Source of the DNA: Syntrophomonadaceae bacterium
Lineage (GTDB): Bacteria > Bacillota_D > Dethiobacteria > DTU022 > PWGO01
DNA: 16,726 nucleotides
Reading direction: 5' to 3'
Assembly: GCA_003554535.1 (NCBI GenBank)
Contig: PWGT01000067.1
Span: 1 to 16,726 of the forward strand
Both the position numbers and the translations under genes were made by a program. Position 1 is the first letter of the stretch, and every line of letters begins with the position of its first letter. Under the pieces are notes generated by a model that had not been told where the DNA came from, ran no database searches, and was given only the letters and a program-made list of their open reading frames with translations. Positions 7,212 to 15,806 of this stretch are shown here, in pieces.

Positions 7212-8999
7212 ATGAGTGAAAAAGAATTAGCAAAAAAAGGCGGAGGTTTCCTGCTTGCCAAAGCAGACCTCGAGGACATCTTTACACCGGAAGACCTGGA
7301 TGAAATGCATCTAATGGTCAAAAAAACATGTGAAGATTTTGGGGAAAACCGTATTTATCCTCAGACCGATGAAATTGAAAACAAGGAAGAAGGGGTAGCT
7401 ACCGGGCTGATTAAGGAAGCAGGCGAGTTGGGACTTACCGGAGTCGATATCCCTGAAGAGTACGACGGTGATGGAGCTGACAAAATGACTTCAGTATTGG
7501 TTACTGAAGCACTTACTTACAATGGCTCCTTTTCTACTGCTTTTGGAGCGCACACAGGTATAGGCTCTATGCCCATCATCTATTTTGGCAACAAAGAGCA
7601 AAAAGAAAAGTATTTGCCCGAGCTTGCCACTGCTGAAAAAATTGCTGCTTACTGCTTGACTGAACCGGAAGCTGGTTCTGATGCTATGAACTCCAAGGCA
7701 ACTGCCGTGCTTTCAGAATGTGGCAATTATTACATTCTTAATGGAACCAAGCAGTACATTACCAACGCTGCCTGGGCTGAAATTTTTGTGGTCTATGCCA
7801 AGGTTGATGGTGACAAATTCACTGCTTTTATTGTTGAAAAAGGAGATGGCGTTTCCATCGGCCCCGAAGAGAAGAAAATGGGTATTCATGGTTCTTCTAC
7901 TTGCAGTGTTATACTGGAAGATTGCTATGTTCCTGTGGAAAATGTTCTTGGTGAAATAGGCAAAGGCCACCACGTAGCTTTCAATATCTTAAACATTGGC
8001 CGTTACAAGTTGGCAGCAGGTGCACTGGGTGGATCCAAGAAGGCAATCTGGCAATCTATCGACTATGCCCTGCAGCGGGAACAGTTCAAGCAAACTATTG
8101 CACAATTTCCGTTGATCAAGAACAAGGTTGCGGACATGATAATCAAGGCTTATGGCATAGAAAGCATGCTTTATCGTACAGCAGGACTCCTGGAAGAGAA
8201 GATGGGCAATGTGGATTATGATGCGGAAGATGTAAACCAGCAGATGAGAGATGCAATCAGGGAATTAACCATTGAATGTTCCATGAACAAGGTATATGGT
8301 TCAGAAAAGATGGATCAAATTGTAGACGAAACAGTCCAGATTCATGGTGGATATGGTTTTGACGAAGAATATCCGGCAGAAAGGATGTACCGTGACAGCC
8401 GTATTAACCGCATATTTGAAGGAACTAATGAAGTTAACCGGATGTTGGTACCCGGCACCTTGTTGCCCAAAGCTATGAAGGGTGAACTTCCCTTTATGGA
8501 TGCAGTTTTTGGCCTCAAAGAAGAGCTCGATAAAGTAAAAGAACAATCTGTGCCTACTGATTCTCCTGATAAAGAAGAATTTATCGTTGATAACATGAAG
8601 AAGCTTGTTCTCATGGCTACTGGCAATGCTGCCCGCAAGTTTGAGCAGGATTTGGAAAAGGAGCAGGAAATCCTGGTTCGTTTGGCAGATATGATTACAG
8701 AAGTATTTGCTGCAGAGAGCGCTCTTTTGCGGGCCAAGAAGATCAAGCAAAACAGTGGTGATGAAGCAGCCAAATTCCCCATTATGATTACCCAGGTTAT
8801 GGCAGATGAAATGATTCCCAAAATGAGAACTTGGGCCAAAGAAGTAATGGCTGCTACTTTTGAGCCAGAAAAAGCTGCCAAGCGGGATGAAGATATCGAT
8901 CTGCTTTGCCGGACTACGCCCATCAATACCTTTACCTTGAAGAGAGAAATCGCCGAAGAAGCATATGAGGCAAAAGGTTATTTCTTGGAAAGACAGTAA
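7212..8999 (+). CDS. Acyl-CoA dehydrogenase, long FadE-like form with C-terminal extension
   Basis: This FAD enzyme introduces the alpha-beta double bond in acyl-CoA, passing electrons to ETF. The 595-residue sequence has the acyl-CoA dehydrogenase signature YCLTEPEAGSDAMNSKA (about residues 146-162) and the flavin/substrate strand around TNAAWAEIFVVYAK. It also has IHGGYGFDEEYPAERMYRDSR and IFEGTNEVNR, whose Glu403 is the expected catalytic base. About 170 further residues follow the core, beyond the roughly 380-residue short-chain enzymes. This gives the length of Bacillus FadE-like and very-long-chain types. The start has AAGGAGGAG at 7192-7200, 11 nt before ATG. It appears to be a single-gene unit closed by the terminator at 9038-9077, although a thiolase gene follows. 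Chain-length preference cannot be read from the sequence. Confidence 0.93.
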   Translation: MSEKELAKKGGGFLLAKADLEDIFTPEDLDEMHLMVKKTCEDFGENRIYPQTDEIENKEEGVATGLIKEAGELGLTGVDIPEEYDGDGADKMTSVLVTEALTYNGSFSTAFGAHTGIGSMPIIYFGNKEQKEKYLPELATAEKIAAYCLTEPEAGSDAMNSKATAVLSECGNYYILNGTKQYITNAAWAEIFVVYAKVDGDKFTAFIVEKGDGVSIGPEEKKMGIHGSSTCSVILEDCYVPVENVLGEIGKGHHVAFNILNIGRYKLAAGALGGSKKAIWQSIDYALQREQFKQTIAQFPLIKNKVADMIIKAYGIESMLYRTAGLLEEKMGNVDYDAEDVNQQMRDAIRELTIECSMNKVYGSEKMDQIVDETVQIHGGYGFDEEYPAERMYRDSRINRIFEGTNEVNRMLVPGTLLPKAMKGELPFMDAVFGLKEELDKVKEQSVPTDSPDKEEFIVDNMKKLVLMATGNAARKFEQDLEKEQEILVRLADMITEVFAAESALLRAKKIKQNSGDEAAKFPIMITQVMADEMIPKMRTWAKEVMAATFEPEKAAKRDEDIDLLCRTTPINTFTLKREIAEEAYEAKGYFLERQ

Positions 9000-9037
9000 A
9001 ATTCACCAGAAGTAAATTATCTGGGAAAAAATATTAG

Positions 9038-9077
9038 AAAAAAAGAGGTGGTTATTTATGCCACCTCTTTTTTTTTT
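9038..9077 (+). terminator. Strong intrinsic terminator after the acyl-CoA dehydrogenase gene
   Basis: GAGGTGG (9045-9051) pairs perfectly with CCACCTC (9061-9067), and an A7 run (9038-9044) pairs with the following Ts. The loop is 9 nt and the 3' side ends in ten Ts (9068-9077). The flanking A and T runs could let it work on both strands, but only the plus-strand gene needs it here. Confidence 0.92.
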
Positions 9078-9155
9078 GAAAGCTCATAAAACAAAAGTGT
9101 TAGAGATTTAGCGGTGATTGTAAAAGGAAATGTACAGTGAATATCGAAATAGCAC

Positions 9156-9182
9156 TTGAGAATGGGTGTTTAGAAATAATAT
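9156..9182 (+). promoter_or_regulatory. Possible promoter of the thiolase gene
   Basis: TTGAGA (9156-9161) and TAATAT (9177-9182) are separated by 15 bp, shorter than the usual 17, and lie about 30 bp before the start codon. Because a strong terminator lies upstream, some promoter in 9078-9205 is expected; this is the best pair I see. Confidence 0.3.
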
Positions 9183-9214
9183 CTTGATTCGAATGGAAGG
9201 AGGCAAACTTGTTC

Positions 9215-10399
9215 ATGGAAAGAGTATATGTAGTGAGTGCAGCCAGGACGCCGGTAGGAAGTTTTGGCGGAGTATTGAAAGATGTTAATGCAGTCAGATT
9301 AGGGGCCATAGCTATTGAAGAGGCAATAAGACGTGCTGGAGTGGAGGCAAACCAAGTTGATGAAGTTTTAATGGGGAATGTTTTGCAAGCAGGACTGGGG
9401 CAAAACCCGGGAAGACAGGCAGGAGTTAAAGCAGGGGTCCCGGTGGAAGTCCCTGCTACCAGCATCAACAAGGTTTGTGGTTCAGGTTTGAAGGCAATCA
9501 ATCTGGGCGCGCAGGCCATAATGACGGGAGATGCAGATTTAGTAGTTGCAGGGGGAACTGAAAATATGAGCCAGACACCTTATCTGGCTCCCGCTGCAAG
9601 ATGGGGAGGCAGGATGGGCAATCTGACCCTGGAAGATTCCATGATTAAAGAAGGTTTATGGTGTGCTTTTGAAAATGTACATATGGGGATTACTGCAGAA
9701 AATATTGCAGAAGAATATAACATTAGCAGGGAAGAGCAGGATGAATTTGCCCTAAATAGTCAGCAGAAAGCTGTTGCTGCCATTGATGAAGGCAAATTTG
9801 CCGATGAAATAGTGCCCGTAAATGTTCCTCAGAAAAAAGGCGAAGACGTTATTGTCGATACTGATGAACACCCCAAAAGAGGCAGCAGTCTGGAGAAATT
9901 GTCGGCATTGAAGCCTGCGTTTAAAAAAGAAGGGGGGACTGTTACCCCAGGTAATGCTTCAGGAATAAACGATGGTGCAGGAGCAGTAGTCCTGGCTTCA
10001 GCTTCGCAGGTGGAAAAACTGGGCTTAAATCCCCTTTTTGAAGTTGCCCATTTTGCTTCGGCAGGAGTGGAGCCGCGGGTAATGGGTACCGGGCCCATAG
10101 CTGCCTGTAGGAAGCTTTTTAGCCGGGCCGGAATGGAGCCTGATGAGGTGGATTTGTACGAATTGAATGAAGCTTTTGCTTCTCAAGCCCTAAGCGTGCT
10201 CAAAACATTAAATGTGAATCCTGAAATTACTAATGTGAATGGGGGGGCTATCGCCCTGGGCCACCCCATAGGAGCCAGTGGAGTCCGTATATTTATTACC
10301 TTGTTATACGAGATGCTCAAAAGAAAGAGCAATACAGGCGTAGCTTCATTATGTATCGGTGGGGGGCAGGGTATTGCTACTCTGGTAAAAACCCCGTAA
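9215..10399 (+). CDS. Acetyl-CoA acetyltransferase (thiolase II family)
   Basis: The 394-residue thiolase condenses two acetyl-CoA to acetoacetyl-CoA or cleaves 3-ketoacyl-CoA. The start [16 protein letters not shown] is typical. Catalytic residues are visible: nucleophile Cys88 in INKVCGSG, His350 in LGHPIGASG, and Cys380 in CIGGGQG. NEAFA and [11 protein letters not shown] are also family signatures. AAGGAGG (9197-9203) lies 5 nt before an in-frame TTG at 9209 and 11 nt before ATG 9215; ATG is preferred because the family starts just before this point, but TTG is possible. Its position after an acyl-CoA dehydrogenase suggests beta-oxidation or short-chain acid formation. Biosynthetic and degradative thiolases cannot be told apart by sequence here. 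Confidence 0.93.
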   Translation: MERVYVVSAARTPVGSFGGVLKDVNAVRLGAIAIEEAIRRAGVEANQVDEVLMGNVLQAGLGQNPGRQAGVKAGVPVEVPATSINKVCGSGLKAINLGAQAIMTGDADLVVAGGTENMSQTPYLAPAARWGGRMGNLTLEDSMIKEGLWCAFENVHMGITAENIAEEYNISREEQDEFALNSQQKAVAAIDEGKFADEIVPVNVPQKKGEDVIVDTDEHPKRGSSLEKLSALKPAFKKEGGTVTPGNASGINDGAGAVVLASASQVEKLGLNPLFEVAHFASAGVEPRVMGTGPIAACRKLFSRAGMEPDEVDLYELNEAFASQALSVLKTLNVNPEITNVNGGAIALGHPIGASGVRIFITLLYEMLKRKSNTGVASLCIGGGQGIATLVKTP

Positions 10400-10504
10400 A
10401 ATATACAATTGGCGCCACTATTCAGGCATTGTTCGAAAAAAACAACAAAACCCTTTGGTAAATAATTATATGGCCCGGAAAAGGAGAAAGCAGGGGGCTT
10501 AAAA

Positions 10505-11200
10505 ATGCAGGATGAGTTTAAGGATACTTTATGGCAAATATTTAAAGGAGTAGCTCCGGTAGCTATTCTGGTGCTTATTTTGCAATTCACAATACTGGGA
10601 ATGCCCCTTGATATCGTGGGGCGGTTTCTATTGGGGGCAGTGCTGGTAACTGCTGGATTAAGTCTTTTCCTAATAGGTTTAAAAATGTCTATAATACCTA
10701 TGGGAGAAGCGATTGGTTCGGAGTTGCCCCAAATAGGTAACATTGCCATTATCCTTTTCTGGGCATTTTTTCTTGGTTTTACAGCCACGCTGGCAGAGCC
10801 GCCGGTTAGAGTGTTAGCTACTTATGTGGAGATTGCCTCTGCCGGCGAATTAGGTGGCGATACTTTAGTTGGCATTACTGCTCTAGGTATTGGAATTTTT
10901 ATTGCTCTTTCTATTTTGCGGATTGTTTTGCAGGTGCCAATTGCCTATATTTTTGCCGGAGGATATACCTTAATTTTAGTTCTTTCTTTTTTTACCTCTC
11001 CGGAATTTGTTCCTATTTCTTTTGATGCCAGTGGATCTACCACCGGGCCGGTAACAGTGCCGGTTATTCTTTCCTTGGGAGTGGGAGTTACCTCTGTTCT
11101 TGGAGGCAAATCTTCTGTTAAAGAAGGTTTTGGATTGGTGGGCATTGCCTCTATGGGTCCCATTATTGCATTGATGCTAATGGGGGTGATAGCTACATGA
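10505..11200 (+). CDS. DUF1538-family multi-pass membrane protein, first copy
   Basis: The 231-residue product is dominated by hydrophobic segments (about six membrane spans). It carries the conserved DUF1538 motifs ATLAEPPVRVLA (between spans) and FDASGSTTGPVTVPV (late in the protein). The same motifs recur in the next gene, so the pair probably forms a heteromeric or pseudo-symmetric membrane unit; single-chain fusions of two such domains exist in other bacteria (family knowledge). The polar motifs within hydrophobic sequence suggest a channel or transporter, but no substrate is established. ATG 10505 has AGGGGG at 10492-10497, spaced 7 nt. Its stop overlaps the next start by 4 nt (ATGA), indicating translational coupling. 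Confidence 0.85.
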   Translation: MQDEFKDTLWQIFKGVAPVAILVLILQFTILGMPLDIVGRFLLGAVLVTAGLSLFLIGLKMSIIPMGEAIGSELPQIGNIAIILFWAFFLGFTATLAEPPVRVLATYVEIASAGELGGDTLVGITALGIGIFIALSILRIVLQVPIAYIFAGGYTLILVLSFFTSPEFVPISFDASGSTTGPVTVPVILSLGVGVTSVLGGKSSVKEGFGLVGIASMGPIIALMLMGVIAT

Positions 11201-11928
11201 ACGCTGTAGCAGATTTTTTTAGTACTTTTGCAACTATTTTATGGGAATCGTTGCAAACCCTTTTGCCTATAATTGTTTTTTTTATCCTTTTTCAATTACT
11301 ATATCTTAAACTGCCGCGGCGTTTTTTAGCTAAAGTATTTAGTGGCCTGGTAATAAGCTTTTTAGGTTTGGCCCTTTTTCTTTTTGGAGTCGAATATGGC
11401 TTTGAGCCAGCAGGCACATATATGGGAAATGTTTTGGGAAAATTGTCCTACAGTTGGGTAATTATTCCCATCGGTTTTTTACTGGGTTTTATGGTTACCC
11501 TGGTGGAACCAGCGGTAAGGGTGCTTTCTTATGAAGTAGATAAGACTTCCAGTGGTCATATTCCGGAAAAAATTGTGCTTTATTTTATGGCTTTTGCAGT
11601 AGCCCTTGCTCTGGCCCTGGGTATGGCCAGAATCATTTACGGTTTTCCCATAGAATATTTAATTGTGCCAGGATATGTGATTATTTTATTATTACTAAAA
11701 TTTACTTCGGGGGATTTCACATCTATTGCATTTGATGCAGGTGGCGTTGCTACCGGTCCTATGGTAACCACTTTTGTGGTGGCTATTGCCCTGGGAGCGG
11801 CTGAAGTTATTCAAGGTAGAGACCCGATTTTGGATGGGTTTGGTATTATTGCCATGGTGGCCATGGTTCCCATTCTGGTAATTATGATTCTGGGTGTTTT
11901 TTATGAAAAAGGCGAAGATGCAGATTAA
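11197..11928 (+). CDS. DUF1538-family multi-pass membrane protein, second copy
   Basis: This 243-residue paralogue of the preceding gene has equivalent hydrophobic spans and the motifs VTLVEPAVRVLSYEVD and FDAGGVATGPMVTTFVV at matching places. The ATG overlaps the upstream stop by 4 nt, so the two are probably made in equal amounts. A PII-like gene begins within 20 nt of its stop. Genes for membrane proteins paired with PII proteins (for example AmtB-GlnK) often encode a transporter and its soluble gate, and I infer the same here. Function is unproven; a channel, transporter or ion-handling complex are all possible. Confidence 0.85.
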   Translation: MNAVADFFSTFATILWESLQTLLPIIVFFILFQLLYLKLPRRFLAKVFSGLVISFLGLALFLFGVEYGFEPAGTYMGNVLGKLSYSWVIIPIGFLLGFMVTLVEPAVRVLSYEVDKTSSGHIPEKIVLYFMAFAVALALALGMARIIYGFPIEYLIVPGYVIILLLLKFTSGDFTSIAFDAGGVATGPMVTTFVVAIALGAAEVIQGRDPILDGFGIIAMVAMVPILVIMILGVFYEKGEDAD

Positions 11929-11945
11929 GAAAGGGGGTGTTTTTT

Positions 11946-12299
11946 TTGGCAGAAACAGCTTCTGACACACATGATTTAATTGTAACGATAGTTAAAAAAA
12001 GATGCGTGGAAGACATTGTGGAGGCTACCAAAAAAGCTGGTGCTGAAGGCGGAACTATTTTGCAGGGAAGAGGGATGGGCATACATGAAGGCAAGAAGCT
12101 TTTGGGTATTCCCGTTGAGCCAGAAAAAGAGATTTTGCTGACCCTGGTTCCCGAAGAACTCACCGACCAGGTGTTATCGGCAATAATAAAAGCCGGCAAC
12201 CTGAATAAACCAGGGACGGGAGTGAGTTTTGTCCTTGATGTAAAAAAAGTAGCAGGGATCGTTCATTTTTTGCAGCACATTGACAACAAAAAAGAGTAA
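11946..12299 (+). CDS. PII-like signal-transduction protein (P-II family)
   Basis: The product of 117 residues has the PII ferredoxin-like fold pattern. There is a first strand DLIVTIVKK, helix VEDIVEATKKAGAEGGT, and the T-loop region GRGMGIHEGKKLLGIPVEPE. A strand EKEILLTLVPEE and the B-loop-like PGTGVSFVLDVKKVAGI follow. The T-loop lacks the uridylylated tyrosine and the KGHTELYRGAEY stretch of classical GlnB/GlnK, so UMP modification is unlikely. It may bind a nucleotide and gate the adjacent DUF1538 membrane proteins (inference from gene order). TTG 11946 is chosen because GGGGGTG (11933-11939) lies 6 nt before it; a GTG at 11937 is in frame but is itself part of that ribosome binding site. 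Confidence 0.85.
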   Translation: MAETASDTHDLIVTIVKKRCVEDIVEATKKAGAEGGTILQGRGMGIHEGKKLLGIPVEPEKEILLTLVPEELTDQVLSAIIKAGNLNKPGTGVSFVLDVKKVAGIVHFLQHIDNKKE

Positions 12300-12320
12300 T
12301 TAACTGATTAATAGACACAG

Positions 12321-12354
12321 CTAATTATATCTTTTGATGTAATAGGTTTTTTTT
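12321..12354 (+). terminator. AU-rich intrinsic terminator candidate after the PII-like gene
   Basis: CTAATTATATC (12321-12331) pairs with GATGTAATAG (12336-12345). This gives ten pairs, including one G-U, with one bulged A. The loop is TTTT, and a G then eight Ts (12347-12354) follow. The stem is weak in GC, so confidence is moderate. Its place between the DUF1538/PII operon and the sel promoter is where a terminator is expected. Confidence 0.45.
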
Positions 12355-12376
12355 ATAAATACTGAAGTATTGAATA

Positions 12377-12385
12377 TGGTATAAT
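12377..12385 (+). promoter_or_regulatory. Extended -10 promoter of the sel operon
   Basis: TGGTATAAT is a perfect -10 (12380-12385) preceded by the extended TG element, about 45 bp before the selA start. The -35 region at 12357-12362 is poor, which is usual for extended -10 promoters. It lies directly after the terminator candidate. Confidence 0.6.
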
Positions 12386-12429
12386 GTGATTTTGAGAAAA
12401 GATATTTGAAGAATTGAGGAGAGAGATAG

Positions 12430-13848
12430 TTGACATTTCGCCAGCCTTATTTACGTGCTTTGCCAGCAGTAGATCGATTGCTGCAAGAGGAAACTATAAA
12501 AGAAGCTTCCCAAAAGTTACCTCGTAAGCTGATTCTGGAAGCAGCACAAAATGTTATTGAAAATTACCGCAATCTTATACTGCAGGCAAATTCTACAGAA
12601 GAACTTGAAAAAATAAATGTAAATCCCCGTGATTTGGCGGAAGAAGCTACTTACTGGGCAGAGTACCGGTATCAGCCCAATTTGAAGAAGGTTATTAATG
12701 CTACAGGCACAGTATTGCATACAAACTTGGGAAGGGCTCCTCTTGCTGAAGAAGCTACAGAGGCCATGGCCCAAGTAGCTGATTCTTATTGCAACCTGGA
12801 GTTATCTCTTGAGGGTGGCGAGAGAGGCTCCCGCTTGCAACATCTGGAAGATATCATATGTGAATTGACTGGTGCCGAGGCAGCCATGGTAGTAAATAAC
12901 AATGCTGCAGCGGTGTTTTTAGTTCTTAATACCCTGGCTTCCGGGGGAGAAGTAATTGTTTCGCGGGGGCAGCTAGTGGAAATTGGTGGTTCTTTTCGAG
13001 TGCCTGATGTGATGAGTGCCAGTGGAGCCCACCTGGTTGAAGTGGGAACTACTAATAAATGTTATCCCAGCGATTATCAAAATGCTTTAAATGAAAACAC
13101 TTGCCTGTATCTTAAAGTTCATACCAGCAATTATCAGATTGTGGGTTTCACCCAAGAAGTAAATCGGGAAAAACTTGTAAGCCTTGGACAAGAAGCAGGT
13201 ATTCCGGTAATGGAGGATCTGGGAAGCGGTGTATTGCTGGATCTTACTTCTTACGGGTTGCCTCCCGAGCCAACGGTGCAGGAATGCATAGAAGCGGGAG
13301 TTGACATTGTTACCTTTAGTGGAGATAAGCTGCTGGGAGGTCCGCAGGCTGGTGTGATTGTGGGCAAAAAAGAACTAATAGAAAAGGTGCGCAAAAATCA
13401 GGTAGCCAGGGCTTTGCGGATTGAAAAATTAACTATTGCGGCCTTAGAAGCTACCTTGCGTCTTTACCTGGAGCCTGAGAAGGCTCTGGAAAAAGTGCCA
13501 GTGTTGCGTATGCTAACCCGTTCCGAGGATGATTTAAAAAAGCAAGCTCAACGCTTGCAGCGTCGTTTGCGTAAAGAGTTACCAGCAGGTGAGGTAAGGG
13601 TGGAAAAAGGATTTTCCACTGTGGGTGGGGGAGCGTTTCCCTTGGCGGAGTTGCCTTCTTATATATTATCGTTTAGTTCTTTGTATATCTCTGTTGAAAA
13701 CTTTGCTCGGAAATTGCGCCTGGAAGAACCACCGCTTGTTGCCAGGATCCAGCATGATTCGTTGTTGTTAGATGTAAGAACTATAAAAGCTGAAGAAGAG
13801 AAGAAAGTAGCCGAGGTAATGCGTAATGCTTTGCATAAAATGCTTTAA
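12430..13848 (+). CDS. selA: L-seryl-tRNA(Sec) selenium transferase
   Basis: SelA is a PLP enzyme that turns seryl-tRNA(Sec) into selenocysteyl-tRNA(Sec) using selenophosphate. The 472-residue length matches bacterial SelA. Visible signatures: the N-terminal LRALPAVDRLL, INATGTVLHTNLGRAPL, the NNNAAAVFLVL segment, GGSFRVPDVM, and TFSGDKLLGGPQAG with the PLP-binding Lys300. The TTG start is preceded by GAGGAGAGAG at 12416-12425. It opens the selA-selB-selD operon: selB starts 20 nt after the stop and selD overlaps the end of selB. No tRNA(Sec) gene is present in this window. Confidence 0.96.
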   Translation: MTFRQPYLRALPAVDRLLQEETIKEASQKLPRKLILEAAQNVIENYRNLILQANSTEELEKINVNPRDLAEEATYWAEYRYQPNLKKVINATGTVLHTNLGRAPLAEEATEAMAQVADSYCNLELSLEGGERGSRLQHLEDIICELTGAEAAMVVNNNAAAVFLVLNTLASGGEVIVSRGQLVEIGGSFRVPDVMSASGAHLVEVGTTNKCYPSDYQNALNENTCLYLKVHTSNYQIVGFTQEVNREKLVSLGQEAGIPVMEDLGSGVLLDLTSYGLPPEPTVQECIEAGVDIVTFSGDKLLGGPQAGVIVGKKELIEKVRKNQVARALRIEKLTIAALEATLRLYLEPEKALEKVPVLRMLTRSEDDLKKQAQRLQRRLRKELPAGEVRVEKGFSTVGGGAFPLAELPSYILSFSSLYISVENFARKLRLEEPPLVARIQHDSLLLDVRTIKAEEEKKVAEVMRNALHKML

Positions 13849-13868
13849 ATATGAGCGGGAGTGATATT

Positions 13869-15806
13869 GTGGAATCACTGATTATTGGAACTGCCGGACA
13901 TGTTGATCATGGCAAGACAGTTTTGATCAACGCCCTAACAGGCGCTGATACGGATAGGCTTAAGGAAGAAAAAGAAAGGGGAATTTCCATTGATCTGGGT
14001 TTTGCCTCCTTTCCCTTGCCTGATGGTCGACAGGCAGGCATAGTTGATGTGCCCGGGCATGAAAAGTTCATAAATAATATGTTGGTGGGAGCAGCAGGTA
14101 TTGACCTGGTGCTTCTAGTTATTGATGTTAACGAAGGATTAATGGAGCAAACCTGGGAACACCTGGGTATTTTGGAGTTATTGGGGCTGGAAAAAGGAAT
14201 TGTGGTATTAACAAAAATTGACCTTGTTGATGAAGAATGGTGTGACATGGTTGAGGAAGAAGTAAAAGAAGCTTTGCAAGGGACATTTCTGGAAGATGTT
14301 CCTTGCTGCAGAGTTTCGGCTTATTCTGGAGAGGGTATAGATGAGTTGAAAGAATTATTAGAACAGTTAACTGCCACTGTGGTTCCCCGGGATATAAATG
14401 CTCCCATGCGCCTTCCGGTAGACCGTTCATTCATTATTTCTGGATTTGGAACTATTGTTACCGGCACTCTACTCCAGGGAAGGGTGCAAGTCGGCGACAC
14501 TGTGGAAATACTTCCGACAGGTGCTACTGCAAGGGTGCGCAATTTACAGGTATATGGAAGGAACGTAGAGGAAGCGCAGGCAGGGCAAAGAGTGGCAATT
14601 AACCTTGCCGGTGTGGAAAAAAGTGAAATAGAGCGGGGATCGGTTGTCTGTTGGCCGGGTTACTTTCAGCTTACTTCTCTCTTGGATGCAACCATGCAAA
14701 TGCTTGAGCGTGCGCCCCGGGAATTGAAACATCTGGATCCTGTCCACTTGTACCTGGGGACTACCCGTGTGGTTGCTCGCGTTGCCCTACTGGAGAAAGA
14801 TGGTCTTTATCCGGGTGATAGCGGATTGGTTCAGTTGAGATTATCTTCTCCTCTGGTAGCTGAAAGAAAGGACAGGTTTATTATTCGATCCTACTCCCCG
14901 GTTACAACTATTGGAGGGGGAGTTGTGCTGGACCCTGCTTCAGAACGCCCTCACCGGCGATTGCGGGATAAATATCTCAGTTCTCTGAAGGAATTGGAAC
15001 AGGAAATAATAGAAACTGATTCGGACAAGTCTTTTGTGGAACAAAAAATAAGGCAGTTGAAAATTACAGATCTTAAGCGTTTGCAGACTTCGACTCGCTT
15101 GGGCAAAGATAACTTGCAATTCATTGTGGATGAGTTGGAAGATGAAGGGCGCCTGGTGAAACTGGGAGATAGCCTGGTTGCTTCAGATATTCTTGAGGAA
15201 TGGGAAAAAGCGGTAGTTGTTTTTGTAGATGATTATCATGAAAAAACACCCCTTTCACCAGGGATATCTAGAGCCCAACTAAAAAACGCCATACCTGCTT
15301 CCCTTTCCATTAAAGAATACGATTCATTTTTGGAAATGCTAATAGATCAAGGCTTGATAGAAGAAAGAGGAGATAAAATTTGCCGGGCCGGATTTATTCC
15401 CAGGTTAAAGGAAAATGAGCAAAAAATTGTAGGGGAAATAACTTCAATTTTGCAATATTCAAGATTTCAGCCTCCTTCTGTGAAGGAATTAGCTCAGAAA
15501 CTGGGGTGTGAATTGGATTATATGGAGGATTTGATAGATTACATGGTTGAGCATAATATGTTAATAAAAATACATGAGGATATGTATCTCTTACCAGAGC
15601 TTTATGAAGAAGCATTGCAGGAGTTAACAAAACACTTTTCCGAGAATGATACCATCACTATGGCAGAATACCGAGATCTTTTGCAAAGTTCGCGGAAATA
15701 TATGCAGCCATTGCTGGAGTATTTTGACCAGCAAAAAATAACCAGGCGCAAGGGAGATTATCGAGTGCCCTGGAAAATTGAGCAAGGAGGTGTGCGCAGT
15801 GAGTAA
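13869..15806 (+). CDS. selB: Selenocysteine-specific translation elongation factor
   Basis: SelB is a GTPase that carries Sec-tRNA(Sec) to UGA codons and binds the mRNA SECIS hairpin. The N-terminal EF-Tu-like part has GHVDHGKT (residues 10-17), the switch GISIDLGF, DVPGHE (60-65) and TKID (115-118). Beta-barrel domains follow. The C-terminal half is charged and helical with repeated winged-helix-like units (DLKRLQ, FIVDELEDEGRLV, KELAQKLGCELDYMEDLIDYMV), the SECIS-binding region. GTG 13869 is favoured because GGGAG (13856-13860) is 8 nt upstream and family members begin almost directly at this strand. ATG 13851, six codons earlier, has no ribosome binding site. From GTG the protein is 645 residues, near the usual 615-635. 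Confidence 0.96.
   Translation: MESLIIGTAGHVDHGKTVLINALTGADTDRLKEEKERGISIDLGFASFPLPDGRQAGIVDVPGHEKFINNMLVGAAGIDLVLLVIDVNEGLMEQTWEHLGILELLGLEKGIVVLTKIDLVDEEWCDMVEEEVKEALQGTFLEDVPCCRVSAYSGEGIDELKELLEQLTATVVPRDINAPMRLPVDRSFIISGFGTIVTGTLLQGRVQVGDTVEILPTGATARVRNLQVYGRNVEEAQAGQRVAINLAGVEKSEIERGSVVCWPGYFQLTSLLDATMQMLERAPRELKHLDPVHLYLGTTRVVARVALLEKDGLYPGDSGLVQLRLSSPLVAERKDRFIIRSYSPVTTIGGGVVLDPASERPHRRLRDKYLSSLKELEQEIIETDSDKSFVEQKIRQLKITDLKRLQTSTRLGKDNLQFIVDELEDEGRLVKLGDSLVASDILEEWEKAVVVFVDDYHEKTPLSPGISRAQLKNAIPASLSIKEYDSFLEMLIDQGLIEERGDKICRAGFIPRLKENEQKIVGEITSILQYSRFQPPSVKELAQKLGCELDYMEDLIDYMVEHNMLIKIHEDMYLLPELYEEALQELTKHFSENDTITMAEYRDLLQSSRKYMQPLLEYFDQQKITRRKGDYRVPWKIEQGGVRSE

Noticed and set aside
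8342..8926. Minus-strand frame of 194 codons opposite the acyl-CoA dehydrogenase
   Set aside because: Ser-rich antisense shadow with no ribosome site or motif; the plus-strand gene is certain.
9137..9187. Sixteen-codon small frame from GTG 9137
   Set aside because: An AAGGA lies upstream, but the frame is very short, has no recognisable feature and overlaps the expected thiolase promoter region.
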